From the NCBI RefSeq assembly GCF_017873095.1, contig NZ_JAGGJU010000001.1, positions 62,001 to 126,000 on the forward strand: a DNA stretch of 64,000 bases. Reading direction: 5' to 3'. Shown here piece after piece: positions 9,154 to 16,961 of the stretch. Position 1 is the first letter of the stretch, and every line of letters begins with the position of its first letter. The position numbers were made by a program, and so were the translations under genes. The notes under the pieces were generated by a model, which had not been told where the DNA came from, did no database searches, and was given only the letters and a program-made list of their open reading frames with translations. The DNA is from Heterorhizobium halophytocola. GTDB lineage: Bacteria; Pseudomonadota; Alphaproteobacteria; Rhizobiales; Rhizobiaceae.

Positions 9154-9384
9154 CTATCTTGCGGCTTTTTTCTGCCAACCGGAAACCGGAAAGTTGATGA
9201 TTTTGGCGTCGCTGTTCAGCAACGTCTGATGTATGTGCCTTTTGGGTCTTTCATGCAACCCCGGCAGGCGCAGGATCGCGGCAGACTGTTGCAGAAATGT
9301 GGCGGCAGGCTTAACGGGTAGCATGCTCTCCACAACGTGATGATCCGCGAGCAAGCCCATGGAATTCACAACACCATCGGTCAT
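9154..9384 (-). CDS. Small unknown protein coupled to DUF2325 gene
   Basis: 76 residues, no recognised domain, ending in a basic tail (GWQKKAAR). Evidence that it is real: its ATG overlaps the stop of the DUF2325 gene as ATGA (9381-9384) and is preceded by an excellent Shine-Dalgarno (GAAAGGAG, seven bases from the ATG). The composition (VVNSMGLLADHHVVESM, RHIHQTLL) is mixed and soluble, with paired histidines. Because it is translationally coupled, it probably works with the DUF2325 protein, but no function can be assigned. Confidence 0.6.
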   Translation of the reverse strand: MTDGVVNSMGLLADHHVVESMLPVKPAATFLQQSAAILRLPGLHERPKRHIHQTLLNSDAKIINFPVSGWQKKAAR

Positions 9385-9779
9385 GTATTGCTCCTTTCCG
9401 AAAGAGTCTGCAAGGCCCTGTCCAGACTGGATTTACTGCCATTTCGCAAGGGTACGAAAGTCTTGCCGAACTTCTTGCATCCGGTCTTCACCCGCAGACA
9501 GGCATCATGGCTGATACAGTCGATCGGGCAGAAGACGCAGTCTACAGATGGCAACACAGTGTCAATGCGTGAGACCGCTTCACGCAGGCCGCCATCGTGG
9601 TGAATGAGCTCCGCGCCATGATTGGTGGCAATCTGCCGCAGATGCGCGACCTGGCAATCGCGCCCGCCCACATAGAGAAAGCTGCGGATCGCGGTCGTCT
9701 GCCGGTTCTGGTCCTCCGCGGCAGTTGCCTGCGACGGCGGCGGCGGCGCGTGCCGCGGCTTCTTGCCCTTCTTGCCCAT
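9381..9779 (-). CDS. DUF2325 domain-containing protein
   Basis: 132 residues. After a low-complexity basic/proline N-terminus (GKKGKKPRHAPPPPSQ) come the DUF2325 landmarks: FLYVGGRDCQVAHLRQIATNHGAELIHHDGG, then VDCVFCPIDCISHDACLRVKTGCKKFGKTFVPLR. The CPxDCxSH block is highly conserved and may bind a metal, which is inference. Start ATG 9779 has GGAG five bases upstream; the GTG two codons earlier is less likely. The role of DUF2325 is unknown. It is the first gene of a two-gene unit with the 76-residue protein. Confidence 0.85.
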   Translation of the reverse strand: MGKKGKKPRHAPPPPSQATAAEDQNRQTTAIRSFLYVGGRDCQVAHLRQIATNHGAELIHHDGGLREAVSRIDTVLPSVDCVFCPIDCISHDACLRVKTGCKKFGKTFVPLRNGSKSSLDRALQTLSERSNT

Positions 9780-9868
9780 GTCCACTCCTCAACTGATCTG
9801 CCGCGCGCCGACGGCGCTGATGGCTCAACGAGTCAGACCTTAGTAAAGTTGAGTTTTGGAGTAAAGAT

Positions 9869-9896
9869 TAAAGGTGACGAAAAAACTCACCTTTTT
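9869..9896 (-). terminator. Possible terminator of pobA
   Basis: An inverted repeat AAAGGTGA / TCACCTTT with a 9-base A/T-rich loop lies 70 bases beyond the pobA stop. On the minus strand it is followed by AATCTTTA, a weak U-tract. It could equally lie in the leader of the DUF2325 gene transcribed onwards from it. Confidence 0.45.
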
Positions 9897-9965
9897 AGGC
9901 GCCGTGTCGCGGCGTCCGTTTTTCGGCTCGCCGTGATGCTGCAGCCATTGCCCGGCGCGCCGCCG

Positions 9966-11172
<1,207 letters not shown>

Positions 11173-11218
11173 ACCGGGCGGGCTTGCAATCAATGGAGGA
11201 TTTCGTCATTTTCTTGGA

Positions 11219-11237
11219 CAATTCGAACATAGAATTG
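11219..11237. promoter_or_regulatory. Inverted repeat just upstream of pobR
   Basis: CAATTC-N7-GAATTG, a perfect 6+6 repeat, ends 14 bases before the pobR start, overlapping its ribosome-binding region. Position fits an autoregulatory operator; which protein binds is unknown. Confidence 0.4.
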
Positions 11238-11251
11238 CAAGGGTCCAGCCC

Positions 11252-12139
11252 ATGTCGTCTGTGCCGACCTACAGCCTCTACGGCGAGAACGACCGGGAAT
11301 CGGCAGAATTCTGGGTCCACGCGGAATCGATCCCCAGCCGCTCGAGCCGGTATGACTGGGAGATCCGGCCGCACCGCCATGAGCATCTTTTTCAGATACT
11401 GCACATGCGAAGAGGACGCTGCACGTTGTCGCTCGGCCAGCGGACAGTCACCCTCGAAGGGCCTGCGGTCGTGGTCACCCCACCGCGCCACGACCACGGC
11501 TTCCGCTTCTCGCCCGATATCGACGGATCCGTGCTGACCTTCGTGGCGGCCCGGTTTCCCGCCTGCCGGCCGCCGATGGATGCCGAGCCCGCCGCGATGG
11601 CGGATTGGCTGTCGCAGCCGCGGGTGGTCCCTCTCGAGGCCGAGCAGCCGGACCGGGACTTCCTCGTCCTGACCCTTGCGCAGATCGAGCGGGAGATCCT
11701 GACCGGCACGGCAAGCGCCATCGCTTTGGTGGAAAGCCTGCTGGCCAGCGCGCTTGGCCTGATGCTGCGGATCAGCGGCGAGGCGCCGGAAGGCGGGCTC
11801 GACCGCGACCGGGCGCGACTGGCGCTGCTGGAGCGGATGATCGCGGAAGATTTCCGCGCGCATCTGCCGGTCACCGATTATGCGCGCCGGCTCGGCGTCT
11901 CGGCGACCCATCTCAACCGGATCACCACCATACAGACCGGAAAGCCGGTGAGCCGGCTGATCGCCGAGCGGATCGTTACCGAAGCCAAGCGCGAGCTCGC
12001 CATGACCATGCGCCCGATCGGCGAGATCGCCGACAGCCTCGGCTTCGACGACCAGGCCTATTTCTCCCGCTTCTTTTCAAGCAAGGCCGGCCTTTCGCCC
12101 CGGGCCTACCGCGACAGAGCTGCACGCCCGGCCGGCTGA
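11252..12139 (+). CDS. pobR: AraC-family regulator, likely activator of pobA
   Basis: 295 residues: an N-terminal cupin-like sensing domain (RPHRHEHLFQILHMRRG near 50, then VVVTPPRHDHGFRFS) and a C-terminal pair of AraC helix-turn-helices (about 190-290) including YARRLGVSATHLNRI and GEIADSLGFDDQAYFSRFFSSKAGLSPRAYR. Divergent placement next to pobA is the standard sign of PobR, which activates pobA in response to 4-hydroxybenzoate. The gene name is by synteny and architecture rather than a sequence search. Confidence 0.85.
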   Translation: MSSVPTYSLYGENDRESAEFWVHAESIPSRSSRYDWEIRPHRHEHLFQILHMRRGRCTLSLGQRTVTLEGPAVVVTPPRHDHGFRFSPDIDGSVLTFVAARFPACRPPMDAEPAAMADWLSQPRVVPLEAEQPDRDFLVLTLAQIEREILTGTASAIALVESLLASALGLMLRISGEAPEGGLDRDRARLALLERMIAEDFRAHLPVTDYARRLGVSATHLNRITTIQTGKPVSRLIAERIVTEAKRELAMTMRPIGEIADSLGFDDQAYFSRFFSSKAGLSPRAYRDRAARPAG

Positions 12140-12199
12140 CATTGCGGCACCACCCGCCCCTGCGACAAACCGGTACTGCGGCACCTGTTGACGGTCGGC

Positions 12200-12213
12200 A
12201 TTTCATATGAAAT
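12200..12213. promoter_or_regulatory. 14-bp palindrome upstream of winged-helix regulator
   Basis: ATTTCATATGAAAT is a perfect 14-bp palindrome ending 29 bases before the ATG of the ArsR-like gene. Size and position fit an autoregulatory operator of a dimeric winged-helix repressor. Binding is inferred. Confidence 0.5.
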
Positions 12214-12242
12214 ATTTTTCTGACACCTAAAAGGAATTCCGG

Positions 12243-12563
12243 ATGCAAGACGGCGACACATTGCTGGGCATTTTGCAGGCGCTCGCCAACCCGCACCGCC
12301 TGCGGATCATCGCCGCGCTGCACAAACAGGGCCGCAACTATGTGAGCCAGATGGCGCGCGAGGCCGGCATCAGCCGTCCGCTTCTCTACCTGCATCTGCA
12401 GAAGCTGGAGGAAGCCGGACTGGTCAGGAGCGCACTCGAACTCTCCTCCGACGGTAAAGCGCTCAGCTATTACGAACTTGCGCCCTTCACCCTGACCCTC
12501 ACACCCGAAACCATCGCCGGGGCCGCCGCGAGCCTGAGCGACACCAAGCCTGCGAAACGCTGA
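12243..12563 (+). CDS. Winged-helix (ArsR-like) transcriptional regulator
   Basis: 106 residues: LGILQALANPHRLRIIAALHKQGRNYVSQMAREAGISRPLLYLHLQKLEEAGLVRS is a winged-helix core with a YVSQ...ISRPLLYLHL recognition region, followed by a short tail. No ArsR metal-binding CxC is present, so it is not a classic arsenic sensor. First gene of a tight operon with three small membrane proteins (spacings +11, -11, -1), which it presumably controls. Shine-Dalgarno AAGGAATT precedes the ATG, and a perfect palindrome lies just upstream. Confidence 0.85.
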   Translation: MQDGDTLLGILQALANPHRLRIIAALHKQGRNYVSQMAREAGISRPLLYLHLQKLEEAGLVRSALELSSDGKALSYYELAPFTLTLTPETIAGAAASLSDTKPAKR

Positions 12564-12574
12564 AAGGACATGCC

Positions 12575-12838
12575 ATGCACGCCAATGGCCACATATTCGT
12601 ATTGCTGACCATTCTCATCCTGCTGACGATCGTGGTGATCGCGGCGATGAAATACTGGTCGGCCAGCCGCGCCCGCCGTGACGAGACGGCATTGCGGGAG
12701 GAACTTCAGGCACTTCGCGAGGAGATGCGCACCGGCCAGCGCCACGCCGCCGAGGCGCTGGCCGCCATCCGCCAGAGCCTGACCAGCACCGAAGACAAGC
12801 TCGGCTCCATCGATAGGATCCTGCGCGATGTCGGCTGA
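12575..12838 (+). CDS. Small single-pass membrane protein with coiled coil
   Basis: 87 residues: one N-terminal transmembrane helix (IFVLLTILILLTIVVIAAMKYW, about 7-28), then a charged amphipathic helix (RRDETALREELQALREEMRTGQRHAAEALAAIRQSL) likely to form a cytoplasmic coiled coil. In the same operon as the regulator upstream, 11 bases after it, and overlapping the next gene. No known function; the layout resembles phage-shock-type accessory proteins only in general shape. Confidence 0.72.
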   Translation: MHANGHIFVLLTILILLTIVVIAAMKYWSASRARRDETALREELQALREEMRTGQRHAAEALAAIRQSLTSTEDKLGSIDRILRDVG

Positions 12839-13202
12839 GTTCGAACCCGCCGTTTCATCGCTCCCCGCCGCCGCAAATCCGCCGGCGGATCCCCTTCGGT
12901 GGCTGCGCTACGGCGCCATGCTGGAAGCAACGACGCTGCTTTTGCTGGTGGCGGTCGCCGTGCCGGCCAAGCACCTATTCGGTTTGCCGATGGCAACGGC
13001 GATCATGGGCCCCGTGCATGGCATGGCCTTCCTGATCTATATATGGCTGGTGACCAGCCATGCCTCGGAACGGGCATGGTCCGCCTCCACCGTGATACGC
13101 CTGATCGCCGGCGCCTTCATTCCGCTGGCCGGCTTCGTCAACGAGCGCTGGCTGAGACGAAAGATGACGAGCGAATCGACGGACAGCAAGGGAGCCCTTT
13201 GA
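12828..13202 (+). CDS. DUF3817 family membrane protein
   Basis: 124 residues. LRWLRYGAMLEATTLLLLVAVAVPAKHLFGLPMATAIMGPVHGMAFLIYIWLV matches DUF3817 (E-x-x-T-L-L-L, LFG-P, GP-HG), with three predicted helices. Role unknown; the family is also linked to integral-membrane partners of regulators. Its ATG overlaps the upstream gene by 11 bases, with AGGATCC as ribosome-binding site, and its stop overlaps the next ATG (TGATG), so the operon is translationally coupled. Confidence 0.82.
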   Translation: MSAEFEPAVSSLPAAANPPADPLRWLRYGAMLEATTLLLLVAVAVPAKHLFGLPMATAIMGPVHGMAFLIYIWLVTSHASERAWSASTVIRLIAGAFIPLAGFVNERWLRRKMTSESTDSKGAL

Positions 13203-13612
13203 TGATCTATCTGCTGCTGAAAACCCTGCATCTCCTGTCGGACTTCCTGTTCGTCGCCGGTGTGCTGATCAACGGCGCCTGCCTGATGGCCAGGCCCCAG
13301 GGCATGGGGCCGGTCCAGCTTTCGCTCGCCCGTCGGCTCAACATGCGCATGACCAGTCCTGCCCTGTTCGGCGTATGGGTGTTCGGCCTGGCGCTGGTCT
13401 TTTCCGGCAACTGGTGGCCGGACGGCTGGCTTCTGGCCAAGATGGCGATCGTCCTCGCCCTGTCGGCCCTGCACGGCATGCAGACGGCGGCGATCAAGCG
13501 GCTGTCCCAGGATCCGGCAGCAGCGATTTCGGCACCGGCGCGTCACTCCTTCGTCCTATCGCTTGCAGCGCTGCTGCTGATTGTCGCACTGGTCGTCCTC
13601 AAGCCCTTCTGA
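13202..13612 (+). CDS. Four-helix integral membrane protein (CopD/HemJ-like shape)
   Basis: 136 residues with four transmembrane helices. YLLLKTLHLLSDFLFVAGVL at the N-terminus and a middle WWPDGWLLAKMAIVLALSALHGMQT resemble small heme-binding or CopD/HemJ-like membrane proteins (K-x-x-H near residue 9 and an L-H-G-x-Q in helix 3), which is a suggestion only. Last gene of the operon that starts at 12243; start ATG 13202 is inside the previous stop. Confidence 0.7.
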   Translation: MIYLLLKTLHLLSDFLFVAGVLINGACLMARPQGMGPVQLSLARRLNMRMTSPALFGVWVFGLALVFSGNWWPDGWLLAKMAIVLALSALHGMQTAAIKRLSQDPAAAISAPARHSFVLSLAALLLIVALVVLKPF

Positions 13613-13766
13613 CGGCCTGGAAACCTGAAGGCCACGGGTTGGTCCGGACAGGCTGCCGGGCCTGTCCCGCATGGCTTTGCGGAAGAATTTTTACCGTTTG
13701 ATAAATTTTTATTCCTGAGTTAGCCTGTTCGCAATCGCACCACAAAAAACGACAGAGGGAACTGCG

Positions 13767-15128
13767 ATGCGAAGACTGGAACCGGGCCTGAAGGCCGGGC
13801 GGCTGGATGCTGCCGACTATGCGAAGAACTTCTCCGACCTGCATCCGCGGCTTACCGAGCACGAGGCGCTGGTGGCATCGGACCGCTGCTATTTCTGCTA
13901 TGATGCGCCGTGCATGACGGCCTGTCCCACCGCCATCGATATTCCGCTGTTCATCCGGCAGATATCGACCCACAATCCGCTGGGCGCCGCCCGCACGATC
14001 TTCGACCAGAACATTCTGGGCGGCATGTGCGCGCGGGTCTGTCCCACCGAAGAGCTCTGCGAGGAGGCCTGTGTGCGCAACACGGCCGAGGAACGGCCGG
14101 TCGAGATCGGACGCCTGCAGCGCTATGCCACCGATGTCGCGATCGACAATGACCGGCATTTCTACGAGCGCGCAGCCGCGACCGGCAAGACCGTGGCCGT
14201 CGTCGGCGCCGGGCCGGCCGGTCTCGCCTGCGCCCACCGGCTTGCCCGGGAAGGCCATGCGGTCACCGTCTATGACCACAGGGAAAAGGCCGGCGGGCTC
14301 AACGAATACGGCATCGCCGCCTACAAGACCCCCAACGCCTTTGCCCAGCGCGAGGTCGACTACATCCTGTCGATCGGCAATATCGAGGTCGTCAACGGCC
14401 AGATGCTCGGGCGCGACATCACGCTTGCCGACCTGCAGGCGAAATTCGACGCCGTTTTCCTCGGCGTCGGGCTCGGCAGCGTCAACCTGCTCAACCTTCC
14501 CGGCTGCGATACCGGCGGCATCCGCGATGCCGTGGAATTCATCGCCGACCTGCGCGGCGCCGACGACAAGAGCGCCGTGCCGGTCGGGCGCGACGTCGTC
14601 GTCATCGGCGGCGGCATGACGGCGATCGACGCGGCGATCCAGTCCAAGCTGCTCGGGGCCGAAACCGTGACGATCTGTTATCGCCGCGGCAAGGAGCACA
14701 TGAACGCCTCCGAATTCGAGCAGGATCTGGCAGCGTCCAAGGGCGTCACCATCCGCCACTGGCTGCAGCCGAAGGAAGGCCGGTCCGCCGATGGCCACAT
14801 CGCCGGGCTGACCTTCGAATATACGGAACTCGACCAGGGTCTGATGCGCGGCACCGGCATCATGACCGACGTCAAGGCCGACCAGGTTCTGGTGGCCATC
14901 GGCCAGAAGCTCGACGCCTACGGCATCGACACGCTGGCACTGGAAAAGGGCAAGATCGCCGTCGACGCGGAAGGCCGCACCTCCGTGCCGGGCGTCTGGG
15001 CCGGCGGCGACTGCGCCTACGGCGGACAGGACCTGACGGTCTCGGCCGTCGCCATGGGTCGCGATGCGGCCGAGAGCATCAACCGCGCGCTCGCCAGCCG
15101 CACGGCCGCGCAAAGCGCTGTCGCGTGA
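13767..15128 (+). CDS. preT: NAD-dependent dihydropyrimidine dehydrogenase, subunit PreT
   Basis: 453 residues. The N-terminal Cys-rich part (CYFCYDAPCMTACPTAID near 42 and CARVCPTEELCEEACVR near 90) carries [4Fe-4S] clusters; VVGAGPAGLACA near 147 binds FAD and VVIGGGMTAIDAA near 279 binds NAD(P)H. With PreA it reduces uracil and thymine to their dihydro forms, the first step of reductive pyrimidine breakdown, in the cytoplasm. The 154 bases upstream are AT-rich with a good Shine-Dalgarno (GAGGGA), so this is probably the operon start. preA begins 21 bases after its stop. Confidence 0.95.
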   Translation: MRRLEPGLKAGRLDAADYAKNFSDLHPRLTEHEALVASDRCYFCYDAPCMTACPTAIDIPLFIRQISTHNPLGAARTIFDQNILGGMCARVCPTEELCEEACVRNTAEERPVEIGRLQRYATDVAIDNDRHFYERAAATGKTVAVVGAGPAGLACAHRLAREGHAVTVYDHREKAGGLNEYGIAAYKTPNAFAQREVDYILSIGNIEVVNGQMLGRDITLADLQAKFDAVFLGVGLGSVNLLNLPGCDTGGIRDAVEFIADLRGADDKSAVPVGRDVVVIGGGMTAIDAAIQSKLLGAETVTICYRRGKEHMNASEFEQDLAASKGVTIRHWLQPKEGRSADGHIAGLTFEYTELDQGLMRGTGIMTDVKADQVLVAIGQKLDAYGIDTLALEKGKIAVDAEGRTSVPGVWAGGDCAYGGQDLTVSAVAMGRDAAESINRALASRTAAQSAVA

Positions 15129-15149
15129 CCGGCGGAAGGGAGAACAAGC

Positions 15150-16463
15150 ATGGCTGATCTGCGCAACAATTTCGTCGGCATCAAGTCCCCCAACCCGTTC
15201 TGGCTGGCGTCTGCGCCGCCGACGGACAAGGCGTATAATGTCGAGCGTGCCTTCAAGGCCGGCTGGGGCGGCGTCGTGTGGAAGACGCTGGGCGAGGAAG
15301 GCCCGCCTGTTGTCAACGTCAACGGCCCGCGCTACGGCGCGATCTGGGGCGCCGACCGGAGGCTGCTCGGCCTCAACAATATCGAGCTGATCACCGACCG
15401 TCCGCTGCAGGTCAACCTGCAGGAGATGAAGCAGGTGAAGATGAACTGGCCGGACCGGGCGCTGATCGCCTCGATCATGGTGCCCTGCGAGGAGGAAAGC
15501 TGGAAGGCGATCCTGCCGCTGGTGGAAGAGACCGGCGCCGACGGCATCGAGCTCAATTTCGGCTGTCCGCACGGCATGTCCGAACGCGGCATGGGCGCCG
15601 CCGTCGGCCAGGTGCCGGAATATATCGAAATGGTCGTGCGCTGGTGCAAGCAGTATACCCGCATGCCCGTCATCACCAAGCTGACGCCGAACATCACCGA
15701 TATCCGCCAGCCGGCCCGTGCGGCCAAGCGCGGCGGCACCGATGCCGTGTCGCTGATCAACACGATCTCCTCGATCGTCTCGGTCGATCTCGACAGCTTC
15801 TCGCCGGTGCCCTCGATCAACGGACGCGGCAGCCATGGCGGCTATTGCGGCCCGGCGGTCAAGCCGATCGCCCTCAACATGGTGGCGGAGATCGCCCGCG
15901 ATCCGGAAACCCACGGCCTGCCGATCTCGGGCATCGGCGGCGTCACCACCTGGCGGGATGCCGCCGAATTCCTGGCGCTCGGCTCCGGCAATGTTCAGGT
16001 CTGCACGGCGGCGATGACCTATGGCTTCAAAATCGTCGAGGACATGATCACCGGCCTGTCGGACTGGATGGATTCCAAGGGCCATCAGAGCCTCGATGAT
16101 ATCTGCGGCCGCGCCGTGCCGAACGTCACCGACTGGCAGTATCTGAACCTCAACTATATCGCCAAGGCGAAGATCGACCAGGATCTCTGCATCAAGTGCG
16201 GTCGCTGTCACATCGCTTGCGAGGATACCTCGCACCAGGCGATCACCAGCATGGTCGATGGCGTGCGCAAGTTCGAGGTGATGGAAGACGAGTGCGTCGG
16301 CTGCAATCTCTGCGTCAATGTCTGTCCGGTCGAGAACTGCATCTCGATGGAGGCGCTGGCCGCCGGCGTCCTGGACGAGCGCACCGGCAAGCCGGTCGAC
16401 CCGCAATACGCCAACTGGACGACCCATCCGAACAACCCGATGGCGCGCCAGGCCGCCGAATAG
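15150..16463 (+). CDS. preA: NAD-dependent dihydropyrimidine dehydrogenase, subunit PreA
   Basis: 437 residues: an FMN-binding TIM barrel of the dihydroorotate-dehydrogenase type (NPFWLASAPPTDKAYNVERAF at the N-terminus, ELNFGCPHGMSERGMGAAVGQ near 135, PVITKLTPNITDI near 173) and two C-terminal [4Fe-4S] motifs, CIKCGRCHIAC near 347 and CVGCNLCVNVCPVENC near 381. It is the catalytic subunit that reduces the pyrimidine ring, fed by PreT. The same barrel plus ferredoxin layout is found in bacterial PreA and the C-terminal half of eukaryotic dihydropyrimidine dehydrogenase. Confidence 0.96.
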   Translation: MADLRNNFVGIKSPNPFWLASAPPTDKAYNVERAFKAGWGGVVWKTLGEEGPPVVNVNGPRYGAIWGADRRLLGLNNIELITDRPLQVNLQEMKQVKMNWPDRALIASIMVPCEEESWKAILPLVEETGADGIELNFGCPHGMSERGMGAAVGQVPEYIEMVVRWCKQYTRMPVITKLTPNITDIRQPARAAKRGGTDAVSLINTISSIVSVDLDSFSPVPSINGRGSHGGYCGPAVKPIALNMVAEIARDPETHGLPISGIGGVTTWRDAAEFLALGSGNVQVCTAAMTYGFKIVEDMITGLSDWMDSKGHQSLDDICGRAVPNVTDWQYLNLNYIAKAKIDQDLCIKCGRCHIACEDTSHQAITSMVDGVRKFEVMEDECVGCNLCVNVCPVENCISMEALAAGVLDERTGKPVDPQYANWTTHPNNPMARQAAE

Positions 16464-16961
16464 GGGCCGCTGTCGCCGGCGGCCAACAGGTCTCGCCGGC
16501 GACCACCCCTTCTGTGTTCGGCCGAGGCGGGCCCCAAAGGGCTCCGGCAAGGGCCTGTTGACCACGCGGCTGTGGAAAAACCACCCGACGAATCGGTCAG
16601 ATCCATCTTTTTCACCCTCGCCCCTGTCCAATTCTGGGACCTCAGGTCGTCCAACCCCGGTGAAATCGGGCGTGGCGGCGCCATTTTGGCCGGTCGGGAC
16701 ACCGGACTGGGATTTATCACCCACAAGAAACCGTAGGGTTTTCAGGTTGTTGGACGTGTAGTGTAACTGTAAATTAGAAACAACTTATATTTGCATTGTC
16801 AAAGCAACGAGCGATATTCTTCGCATACGAATTTCAGCAAATCTTTAACAACTGCCGCCCATACTTTCCGCAACAATGACGCGAAAAGTATATCTCTGCG
16901 TCTCTTCGACCGTTCAAGTTAATGAATAGCGGATGCCAATCGGCAGAAAACGGCAGGATAA
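16464..16961. other. Intergenic region, preA to GGDEF/EAL gene
   Basis: 498 bases without a convincing gene. The left part (to about 16720) has the base composition of coding DNA but only frames without family resemblance. The right part (16740-16960) is AT-rich, with clustered A/T tracts and short repeats such as TTGC-N9-GCAA, and most likely holds the promoter of the GGDEF/EAL gene. No terminator with a T-tract was found after preA. Confidence 0.5.

Noticed and set aside
13599..16724. 1041-codon open frame on the minus strand across preT and preA
   Set aside because: Antisense to two well-supported genes; translation is Arg/Asp/His-rich without family motifs, a usual shadow in GC-rich DNA.
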